Shown piece by piece: positions 21,346 through 30,729 of a DNA stretch of 64,000 nt. The notes beneath the pieces were generated by a model, which was not told the origin of the DNA, searched no databases, and was given only the letters and a program-made list of their open reading frames with translations. The translations under genes and the position numbers were made by a program. The DNA comes from Procambarus clarkii (Eukaryota; Arthropoda; Malacostraca; Decapoda; Cambaridae), in NCBI RefSeq assembly GCF_040958095.1, contig NC_091220.1:28388992-28452991 (forward strand). Reading direction: 5' to 3'. How positions within the stretch are numbered: position 1 is the first letter of the stretch; every line of letters starts with the position of its first letter.

Positions 21346-21508
21346 GACGGGTGTTGTGTAATTACCTAAGTAATTACCTAAGTGTAGTTACAGGATGAGA
21401 GCTACGCTCGTGGTGTCCCGTCTCCCCAGCACTCTTTGTCATATAATGCTTTGAAACCACTGACGGTTTTGGCCTCCACCACCTTCTCACTTAACTTGTT
21501 CAAACTGT

Positions 21509-22870
21509 CTACCGTCTGTTTACAAAGGTGAATTTTCGTATATTTCTCCGGCAGCTTTGTTTCGTTAGTTTAAATCTATGACCTCTTGTTCTTGAAGTTC
21601 CGAGTCTCAGGAATTCTTCCCTATCAATTTTATCTATTCCTGTTACTATTTTGAACGTAGTGATCATATCGCCTCTTTTTCTTCTATCTTCTAGTTTTTG
21701 CATATTTAATGCCTCTAATCTCTCCTCGTAGCTCTTGTCCTTCAGTTCTGGGAGCCACTTAGTGGCATGTCGTGGCACCTTTTCCAGTTTGTTGATGTGC
21801 TTCTTAAGATATGGGCACCATACAACCGCTGCATATTCCAGCTTTGGTCTAATAAAAGTCGTGAACAATTTCTTTAGTATTTCTCCATCCATGTATTTAA
21901 AAGCAATTCTAAGGTTAGAAAGTGTAGCATAGGCTCCTCGCACAATGTTCTTAATGTGGTCCTCAGGTGACATTTTTCTATCTAAAACCACCCCTAGATC
22001 CTTTTCTTTATCAGAATTCTTTAAAGATTTCTCACATAATTTATAGGTTGTGTGGGGTTTATGTTCTCCAATTCCACATTCCATAACATGGCATTTATTC
22101 ACATTAAATTCCATTTGCCAAGTGTTGCTCCATATACTTATTTTGTCCAGGTCTTCTTGAAGGGCATGACAATCGTCTAAGTTTCTTATCTTCCCTATTA
22201 TCTTAGCATCATCAGCAAACATGTTCATGTAATTGTATATTCCCACTGGTAGATCGTTTATGTAGACAATGAACATTACCGGTGCAAGAACTGAACCCTG
22301 AGGTACTCCACTCGTGACATTCCTCCAATCCGATACCTTGCCTCTGATTATGGCCCTCATTTTTCTGTCAGTTAGGAAATTTTTCATCCATGTTAGTAGC
22401 TTACCTGTCACTCCTCCAATATGTTCCAGTTTCCAGAACAACCTCTTATGGGGAACTCTGTCGAAAACCTTTTTTAGCTCCAGATAGATGCAGTCAACCC
22501 AACCATCTCTTCCTGTAAAATCTCCGTGGCTCGATCATAAAAACTGAGCAAGTTCGTTACACAGGATCTTCCAGATCGAAAACCATACTGTCTGTCTGAT
22601 ATTATGTCGTTTTCCTCCAAGTGTTCTACCCATTTAGTTTTAATTATTTTTTCCAATATTTTGACTATTACACTTGTCAATGATACAGGTCTATAATTAA
22701 GGGGGTCTTCCCTGTTTCCACTTTTGTAGATTGGAAATATGTTAGCCTTTTTCCACACATCAGCTACAGCTCCTGTACACAGGGATGCCTGAAAAATCAG
22801 TTGAAGTGGAATGCTGAGCTCAGGTGCACATTCTCTCAGAACCCATGGTGAAACTCCATCTGGACCAGTA
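21509..22870 (-). pseudogene. CR1-like LINE reverse transcriptase, frameshifted
   Basis: Minus strand: GPDGVSPWVL entry (about 22870), NYRPVSLTSV and RQYGFRSGRSC (to 22474), a frameshift near 22460, then MFWKLEHIGGV, SGVPQGSVLAPVMF and MFADD at about 22240-22220, followed by the thumb and C-terminal RTRGHRFKL. A one-base loss near 21510 cuts the last 30 or so residues that copy 38227-39705 retains (ending ...ECWEDGTPRA). RT palm motifs are complete; the frame is not. Confidence 0.85.
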
Positions 22871-22919
22871 CCTGTGTAGTGTGTGTGGTGTAGTACCTGT
22901 GTGCTTGTTGATAGTTTGT

Positions 22920-24417
22920 ATTCCAGTCTTGTGGGTATCTCCCTTCGCCTCTGTAATACTGTAGTGGTTCCATCTGACTGTTCCTCTCTCTTATATTTAT
23001 TACTCTGTTTCTGCCTTCCTCTAAAAAATTTCCAGTAGTGTCATATTGATCTTCCCGTCTATAACGCTATGTACCTCTTACGTGGAATTCCGGACACTGA
23101 AGATTGTAGCATTTTTGGTCCCTAATTGAAAATTGACATAATTTCGGGTGGAAGTATCTACACCCTGTTCCAAAACGGCATGTACCTGTTACGAACCCGG
23201 ATCCAGCGTCCGTGCCTGGAGCAGTGACAAACACGCCATCTGTGGGTCAGCTCCCGAAACCCCCGCCAAACGAACGACGACACCTAGTGAGGACAGCGTG
23301 TACTGGCCTCGAGGACCAGTTTCCAGTCTGGTTCAGCGCTCAACACCGCCGCTCCTGACCTCTGGTGAGGTGGTGCGCCGAAGACAGCGCCATCTATGGA
23401 GTGGATATGTCGGGCGTTTGTATCTGAGCCTGTGAGTGTGGTGTTTTAGTGTCCCTGTTATTGATGACGTGTCTGCTTACAGAGCCGACCTGGGACCACT
23501 GTGTTGAAGGTGAAGTCAGTCTACCCGAGGCAGCCAGTCTCCATACTGTCCAGTTTGCTGCAGCTGTTGTGACGTCGTCCCCCCGGAAGAACACTGTGGT
23601 GTGTTAAGCCTGCCAGTGGAGTGGCAGTGGAAGGATTTACCCGGGACCGACGGTTGGAGACGATAATCCACTGGGGTATTGAGGACAGGAGGGTGATTGG
23701 TGATATCACACGAGACTCCTGTCTAGGGCGTACCCCTTTTATCGTTCGTGGAGTGGCCGTACCAGCCTTGGTGGCTCAGTACCTGCCAGCAGACCTGCTG
23801 GACGTGTGGTTGATGGCCTCCACGACGGTGCCCCCAGTGGACCTGTGTTGTGGCTGACCTGTGGCCAGGGTAGACTCGGCGTTCTCAGAGGACACGTCTT
23901 GAGGCCACGAAGAAAGCACCGCGGACTCAGCACCTAGCTTCAAGGATCCATAGTCTCCAGCAGAAGACTACAGTGTTGATCCCCTTTGTAAAGTGTTAAT
24001 ACCCCTCCCCCTTGTGTACTCTTTTATTATATGGTGATGGTGTTGATTATAATATTAAGTTTCTTACCTTTCTTTCCCTACTCCCTTTAAGTTACTTGCG
24101 TCACGGATCGCATCCCTTGATAGCCTCTACTGGCTTGGGGCCGGATATATATCTTCCTCTAACTACATCAGAGTAAGAACCCCGTTGCGTCCCGAGAGGG
24201 CCGTAACAGTACCCCTCGCCAACATGTTCCTGCATTTTCGAGGATGCAGAAAATGGCATTTTGCTCCTAATTTACCATATTTGCATATTCCTTTAGCGTA
24301 GAATTTGCAAATGTGTTCCGGTTTTGCGTTTTTCAAAGTATTTATATCTGTGTCTGTCTTGTCTACCTCTTTATTAGAGTTGCACTCAATACCGAACCGA
24401 AGAAGAAATGAGCTCAA
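22920..24417 (-). pseudogene. LINE ORF1 with two CCCH zinc fingers, interrupted by a solo LTR
   Basis: The first finger (about 24309-24240, minus) has spacing C-X7-C-X8-C-X3-H. The second begins before the LTR and ends after it; reading across the target duplication its spacing is exactly C-X8-C-X5-C-X3-H. The left part continues to about 22920 as low-quality coding sequence. CCCH fingers bind single-stranded RNA in other proteins, and an RNA-chaperone or RNP role in ORF1 is plausible. They show that the two flanks of the LTR were one gene. I have not rebuilt the frame. Confidence 0.7.
23187..24208. repeat. Solo LTR, 1,022 bp, with 5-bp target duplication
   Basis: It starts TGTTACGAACCCGG and ends GGGCCGTAACA, so the ends TGTTACG...CGTAACA form a short inverted repeat. 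GTACC flanks it on both sides (23182-23186, 24209-24213). Short frames inside have no motif. It is the relic of an LTR element that lost its interior by LTR-LTR recombination. It is unrelated to the 214-bp LTRs of the intact Gypsy. Confidence 0.9.
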
Positions 24418-24420
24418 ATA

Positions 24421-25294
24421 AGGATGGATCCATCACAAAGGCAGAATCCTGGTCTCGCGGGGGATACGTAGCAAGAGCCTCCTGAACCTACTTAGGTGAG
24501 ATACGACAGGCAGAAAACCTCTGTAAAGACAGAGTCCAGGAAGCCAAGGAAGCCCGGAACCAAACCCAGGGCAAAGGAATCTCAAATCATACTCATACAG
24601 GGAAGGGAGGTAAGAAAACCCCTCCCCTTGTAACAACAAGCCTCATGAAGAGGGCACCAATACCCAAGCAGTGTCAAAGGAGGCCAAAGGCCTCCCAGGT
24701 AACGTATCCCCAGCCCCGGGATCTCCCAATTCAGGACCCCAGGGCAGAGCCATCCTCCCTGGGAAGAACCCAGGGAGTGCGGACTGAACCAAAGTCGAAG
24801 CGACTAATGTCCCCAGGTCCAGGTCCCTGTAACCAAAGCGGGGCAGCCGTGGGACATTCCGGTGGGAAACCAATCTAGCACGTTGCAGACAACCTAAACC
24901 TAGCATACAATGTGGATGCTGCCTGTACCCTAACAGTAATGTCATCAGAATAATATTGGAGAACAAGCAGAGAACACGACTTGCAAGACTCCAGGTCAAG
25001 GGTGTCGTTGACCCAAGAGGCAGCATGATGGAGACAAAAGTGGTGACTGTTACCCTGAGACTAGGGCACACAGCAACCTTCAAACCCGCACAAGGCGGGC
25101 TGGAACTCGGAAGACACAGCCAGAGGTCCACCGAGGCCCGACAGGGTTTTCAAGGGCTCATAGGCTGATTGCTATGTGAAGCCCGGGCAAGGTGTTATTA
25201 ACCGGTAAAGACCCAAAGCTAACAAAGGAGATCTAACTCTGAAACCCCTGAAAATATACAATCATGGGGGCCTAGCGGAAGGCCACCAACATAT
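24421..25294. other. Unidentified repeat-like sequence
   Basis: Minus-strand frames at 24639-24433 and 25131-24643 are low in motif content and Leu/Pro-rich. A relation to the DIRS-like debris further right is possible because both are interrupted by the TA-flanked transposon at 25297, but I see no diagnostic domain. Confidence 0.3.
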
Positions 25295-26267
25295 TACATT
25301 ACAACCTCGATTCAACGTACCCCGATTCAACGAATCTCCAGCTGGTTCGCACACTTTTAGGCCGGATTTACTCTCCCGGTTCGCAGAAGTGGGGGATGTT
25401 CGGATTTGCTTATGATGTCCAGACAGAGTTCACAGACTGGTGGAAAACTTTCCCATTCTATTACAGATTATAATTAATAATTTTCTCATATGACATGTTG
25501 GATCACACAAGTGGACTACACAAGTGGACCACACATGTGGACCATAAGTGGTCCACAAGCTAACGATTTTGGGACAGAGTTCACAGAGTGGTGGAAAACT
25601 TTCTCATTCTATCACAGATTACAATTAGAGAACCATATGAACCAAACACCAGCCAGAATGGTCCACACAACAAGTAAAGTATATTAACCAAACACCAGCC
25701 AGAGTGGTCCACACAAGTGAATGACTGAGTTTCCATGATTTTCGTTCACTGATTTGTGGCACACGTATCTTTGTACATTAATTTAAAGGCTGAAGCGTGA
25801 TTGCCTAGCTACATGTTGTAAAATCTCCTTATAGACATTTTCTGTGATGAAACAAGATGAGTGAGGGTGGACAGATAAGAGAATACTATACTGTAAACCT
25901 CACTTTACAATGAGGTTTCACTCACTTTCGTCTGTGTCTTCATAGTTTAGTAACCCATGACTTTGAAAGTTTCATATTAATAAATAATTTCTAAAACCAG
26001 TGTTTTAATAGCTTTTTATTATCCTAATTAAACTAAACTAAATAAAACCAAGAATATACTGTAATATGATAGACATCTGCTATTTGAGAAATTACTGTCC
26101 TGTTATTGGAACAACTCCAGCGTGAGTGAGTGGACGGGTCTAATCCTTGTACACACAGCACCATGCGTGTTTCCTTCGATTTCGTCGCCACAGTTCAGCG
26201 ACTACGGCCTCGAAATAATAACATTAATAAATCAGTTCTAAAATAAGTTTTTTATATCTCTTATTAT

Positions 26268-27095
26268 CCTCCCTCTCCTATTATCCCTCCCTCTCTCCAT
26301 CGCTCCCTCCCTCCCTCCCTCTCTCCATCCCTCCCTCCCTCTCTCCCTCCCTCCCTCTCTCCCTCCCTCCCTCCCTCTCTCCCTCTCTCTCTCTCTCCCT
26401 CCCTCCCTCCCTCTCTCCCTCCCTCCCTCCCTCCCTCCCTCCCTCCATCCCTCCCTCCCTCCCTCCCTCCCTCCCTCCCTCCCTCCCTCCCTCCCTCCCT
26501 CCCTCTCTCCATCGCTCCCTCCCTCCTTCTCTCCATCGCTCCCTCCCTCCCTCTCTCCCTCCCTCCATCCCTCCCTCCCTCCCTCCCTCCATCCCTCCCT
26601 CTCTCCATCCCTCCCTCCCTTCCTCCCTCCCTCTCTCCCTCCCTCCCTCTCCAGCCCTCCCTCTCTCCATCCCTCCCCCCCCTCCCTCTCTCCATCCCTC
26701 CCTCCCTCTCTATCCCTCCCTCCCTCTCTCCATCCCTCCCTCGCTCTCTCCATCCCTCTCACCCTCCCTCCCTCTCTCCATCCCTCCCTCTCTCCATCCC
26801 TCCCTCTCTCCATCCCTCCCTCTCTCCATCCCTCCCTCTCTCTCTCCATCCCTCCCTCTCTCCATCCCTCCCTCTCTCCATCCTTCCCTCTCTCCATCCC
26901 TCCCTCCCTCTCTCCATCCCTCCCTCTCTCCATCCCTCCCTCTCTCTCTCCATCCCTCCCTCTCTTCATCCCTCCCTCTCTCCATCCTTCCCTCTCTCTA
27001 TCCCTCCCTCCCTCTCTCTCTCTCCATCCTTCCCTCTCTCCATCCTTCCCTCTCTCCATCCCTCTCTCCCTCCCTCCCTCTCTCCACCCATCCAG
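26268..27095. repeat. CCCT-rich simple-sequence array
   Basis: About 830 bases of ccctccctctctccat variants, with long pure ccct stretches at 26415-26510 and regular ctctccatccctcc units from 26700 on. All long frames here (Arg/Glu/Gly repeats) are artefacts. Confidence 0.95.
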
Positions 27096-27239
27096 AATTT
27101 AAGAAACAGTAAAGTTAACTGGGTCAAGTGAGTTAGGCTTATCGATGAGCCGGTCCCTTCATCACCATGGACACACCTCCCTTACCCCCCCACACCCCTA
27201 CAGCCCATACACACACACACACTCTACTCAACTCAACAC

Positions 27240-27920
27240 CCATACCTCCATCGCTCCCTCCATCCATTAATCCCTCCATCTCTCCCTCAAATCATCCATC
27301 CATTAATCCCTCAATCCATCCTTCTATCCCTCCCTACATCCTTCCATCAATCCACCCATCAATCCATCTCCATCCTCTCCTTCCCTGGCTCCCTCCCAGC
27401 TTCCCTCCCTGCCAAGCTATGCCTGCCTGCCTCCCTCCCAAGCTCTGCCTGCCTGCCTCCCTCTGTGCCTGTCTCCTTCCATGCTTGCCTCCCTCCCAGC
27501 CTCTCCCTGCCTCCCTCCCTCCCAAGCTCAGCCTGCCTGCCTGCCTGCCTTCCTGCCTGCCTGCCTGCCTGCCTGCCTTCCTGCCTGCCTGCCTGCCTGC
27601 CTCCCTCCCAAGCTCTGCCTGTCTGCCTCCCTCCCAAGCTCTGCCTGCCTACCTCCCTCCCAAGCTCTGCCTGCCTGCCTCCGTCCCAAGCTCTGCCTGT
27701 CTGCCTCCCTCCCAAGCTCTGCCTGCCTGCCTCCCTCCTAAGCTCTGCCTGTCTCCCTCCCTCCCAAGCTCTGCCTGCCAGCCTGCCTGCCTCCCTGCCT
27801 CTTCCTGCCTGCCTGCCTACATTTCAGCCTCTCCATCCCTGCCTACCTCCCAGCCTCTTCCTGCCTGCCTGCCTACATTTCAGCCTCTCCATCCCTGCCT
27901 ACCTGCCCATCCACCCACCA
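27240..27920. repeat. Compound array: CCAT-rich, then CCTG minisatellite
   Basis: Short ccatccat-type units (27240-27370) pass into a minisatellite with units of about 28 bases containing gcctccctcccaagctctgcc (27405-27790), with a pure cctg stretch near 27536-27600. A final pair of units with ctacatttcagcctc lies at 27810-27900. It is separate from the CCCT array by about 140 bases. Confidence 0.9.
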
Positions 27921-28439
27921 GTCAGCCATCACTGACACAATGAGTGTATTTGGAGCCGACATGGTGCACGGATGTTTCTTGATTGTGCAGATATGTCCAA
28001 CAAAGTCACAGAATGAACACTCCAGCCTCTTGACAAATCAAAACATAGTGTTAAAATTAAAGTTGCAGTAATTTTAGTGTACAATAGTTTTCATAAACTG
28101 TATTGTAGTACTCAACATACAGCAGAACTACTCAACACAAGTGTTAACGGCATAATACACTACAGTATGTATTACTGTACAGCATTCACAACTCCATGAG
28201 ACTTCAAGATAGATATAACTCCAACAATAAGGTAAATAACAAATGTAACACAGTATTTGTTAGTAGAGTAATAATATATAGGTACAGTATATAATATGAT
28301 AATGCATTTTTATTGTTAACAAGAAAAAAAAAAGACACTGATGCAAACGCCTCCAGAAGGTCACCTCTTGCAGCGAATCCAACGCTCCAACGAAATGGGG
28401 TTGGTCCCATATAGTACGTTGAATCGAGGTTGTACTGTA

Positions 28440-28750
28440 TAAGTGGAACTATAGCCACAACAGGCAAGGAAAACAAAAACAAAAGAAAACCCGCACAAAA
28501 AGTACAATGTCCCCAGAGGAAACAGAAACCGGCCGCCACATAGGTAGGCAGGCAGCACAACATTTTGACGTCCCCAGCCAGCACAATACCACTCTCTACC
28601 CAAGGCCAAACAAGGGCCACGAAACTCCAGCTGGTCCCAAGGGTGGGATAAGTGCCGAGCAGCAAAACAACAGAGTTGGTTGTAATGAAACGCCATTTTC
28701 TGGGTGAGACAAGAAGGCTTCCCTGTGCTATTCAGGCTGATATGGATATA
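28440..28750. repeat. DIRS-associated terminal sequence, left of the Tigger insertion
   Basis: It contains tgtaatgaaacgccatttt followed by ctgggtgag (28682-28711). The same block occurs on the plus strand at 42405 and on the minus strand near 30765. The continuation resumes at 30297-30510 after the Tigger, where a ggttaggcacccagaaaggt word matches 42612. So 28751-30296 is an insertion, and 42391-42660 is the uninterrupted form. Confidence 0.65.
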
Positions 28751-30296
28751 CAGTGACACCTCGGTTTACGAATATCCCTCTTTACGAACTTTTAGGGTTA
28801 TGTGCCCAATTTCTTCGTAAAATCCGAATCCGGTTACGAACTTTGCCTCGGGAAATGAAGTCTGTTGATAAGTGTATGGCCGACCTAGCACGTGGTGGTA
28901 CGGCAACCGTGCCTAAGTTTACCAGTGCCTCCTGCCTTGTGGCAATCGCGCCTGAATTCTCTGAAAACAATTTCAGTTTTTTCGGATTTTTAGGTATTTG
29001 AACATAAACGTTATTATTATATATCTTGCCATAGGTCCCAAGAAAGCCAGTGGAAAGGTTCAATCCTTAAAATGTGGTCTGACTGTGTTTCAGAACTAGA
29101 CTTTGAGGGGTTTGAGCCTGGATCTGAAGTGTCTATTGTTGAGGAAATTGTTACTCTGGGCCGGAAAGTGGGCTTGGAGTTGGATGGTGCTGATATGGAG
29201 GAGTTGGTGGAATAACACAGCGAAGAACTGACCACCGAAGAACTCCTAGCCCTTCGCAAGAAGCAGCAACACAAGGCAGCTGAGGAAATGTTTACAGGGG
29301 AGGAGAAGACAGTATGGAATGCCCCTTCCTCAACAATTAGGATGTGGTGTAGACTGTGGGAAGAAATGCAAACTTTTGTCGAAACGACTCACCCAGAGCA
29401 AGCTGTAGTAGGCCGTTGCATCAACCTTTTTAATGACACTGTGATACCTCACTACAGACAAGTCAAAAATCAAATCAAAATCAAAATGTTTATTCATGGA
29501 AAAAGTACATACAAACAAGATGAGTTACAAACAAACAATGTTTGATTTATAGATAGAGCTAGTACATACAATACTGGTACCTAAAGCCACTAATACACAG
29601 AGGATTTTGGGCAAGGTGTGGGGAAAAAAAAACACTTAGACTAAAGATTAATCCTTAAGGTCAGGATTGGCATTACTGTTCAGAGTTTTAAATATATAGA
29701 GTACACATGAGAGGATGTGCAGTGACTTATTAATATCTAACATATTTAAAGACTTTAGTAAGAGTACCAAGTGCTGTCTGGGGCCAGAGTTTGATATTGT
29801 TCTAATAGCAGTTTTGTGTTGAGTAATTAGAGGACGTAGATGAACGTAGAACAAAGTGTTACGACAAAGAGAAAAACAATCCTCTATGGATAGATTTTTA
29901 GTGAGAAAATCAAGCAGTGAGCCACAGGCAGGTCCTAGTGGTATGCAGGGAAAACATGCCAGAGAGTGTACCGCAAAGAAGTCATTACTGCCCGATGTTA
30001 TAATGGAAGAAGACCCCTTCCAAACACTAACACCTCTCCTCTCCCCCTCCTCACCGCCTTCCATGCGCAAACAAGAGTCATCAATAAAGATAAGGAAAAA
30101 CTTATACATACGTTAGTACTGAAGATTTTGGTGAATTAGGAATAAAATTTACTTTGAAGTTAATTTTTTGGGGAGTGTGGAACAGATTAATTAAATTTAC
30201 ATTATTTCTTATGGGAAAATTTGCTTTGGTTTACGAATTTTCAGCTTACAAATCGTCTCTGGGAATGGATTAAATTCGTAAGCTGAGGTACCGCTG
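28751..30296 (+). mobile_element. Internally deleted Tigger/pogo element
   Basis: Terminal repeats: CAGTGACACCTCGGTTTACG on the left and, in reverse complement, CAGCGGTACCTCAGCTTACG on the right. TA precedes the left end; the right flank is TG, a likely decayed TA. A start-like region near 29031 reads GPKKASGK, then jumps at about 29068 to the acidic transposase tail (GLELDGADMEE, then VERTHP-like text to 29460). The tail resumes at 29855 as REKQSSMDRFLVRKS. The DNA-binding and DDE parts are absent. A LINE interrupts it at 29463-29850. It is non-autonomous. Confidence 0.8.
29463..29850 (-). mobile_element. LINE 3'-end fragment inserted in the Tigger element
   Basis: The minus-strand frame carries LRPLITQHKTAIRTISNS and a LLKSLNMLDINKSLHILSC block, matching the fragment at 5820-6262. 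The 3' tail is a run of TTTTGAT units (plus-strand text atcaaatcaaaatcaaaatg at 29470), after an AATAAA-like word. It sits inside the Tigger tail coding sequence; the flanks acaag and acaaag may be the target duplication. It is heavily 5' truncated. Confidence 0.75.
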
Positions 30297-30729
30297 TGTT
30301 AGACTTTGGCATCAGTCGGTGTGAATGGAGTTCTACGCCTACCAGGTACCACGAGCCAGAATCTGACCCCCACAGAGAGGCACGAGGAGCAATAGCCTAC
30401 AGAAACCCCTGTGAGGTTGGAAGAATTATATGTCTTCCATCGACCGGGTTAGGCACCCAGAAAGGTAAGCACCCCAAAACAAACCCTTATTCTGGTTAAG
30501 AAATTGCTACAGAAAGCCGAAATAGTGGACAGAACTCCTCAACCAAAAATGAGCATGACGTCACCACATCGCTGCGTAGCTTGTCTGCACAGCTCCCCTC
30601 TCCCTGGAAGGGGGAAGGGGGAGCCCCAGACCCTCACGCCAGATACCCACACCTCAGTTCTGAGGCTGGATGTCAAAAACATGCAAAAAAATTGCCAACC
30701 GGAGGGAGGGAGGGTTGCCGAGGAGCCTC

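Larger units (their letters stand above)
21358..24420 (-). mobile_element. CR1-like LINE with 12-bp 3'-tail repeats, split by a solo LTR
   Basis: On the minus strand it reads ORF1 zinc-finger part, short linker, RT, then a 3' end made of two TAATTACCTAAG units (plus-strand text at 21359). The same 3' end occurs in the copy at 38227-39705. The endonuclease that should separate ORF1 from RT is missing: ORF1-like sequence meets RT near 22880. The solo LTR at 23187-24208 interrupts ORF1. It inserted into, or recombined with, the 5' part of the LINE at 13431-15845. Confidence 0.8.
25297..28437. mobile_element. TA-flanked Tc1/mariner-type (pogo-like) transposon with expanded simple repeats
   Basis: The left end CATTACAACCTCGATTCAAC and right end (reverse complement) CAGTACAACCTCGATTCAAC form terminal repeats of about 24 bp. 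TA lies outside both (25295-25296, 28438-28439). No transposase frame survives. The left part has local duplications: a gacagagttcacaga block at 25421 and 25573, and an accaaacaccagccaga block at 25639 and 25687. The middle is taken up by two simple-sequence arrays. End sequence and TA duplication point to the pogo/Tigger branch; this is inference. Confidence 0.75.

Noticed and set aside
24643..25131. Minus-strand 162-residue Leu-rich frame as a possible gene
   Set aside because: No motif, next to transposon debris, and neighbouring frames are equally open; kept only as unidentified sequence.
26238..27059. Minus-strand Arg/Glu/Gly-rich frame
   Set aside because: It is a reading of the CCCT-rich simple-sequence array.
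27167..27943. Plus-strand Pro/Leu/Ser/Cys-rich frames
   Set aside because: They are a reading of CCAT and CCTG minisatellite, with no signal peptide or domain.
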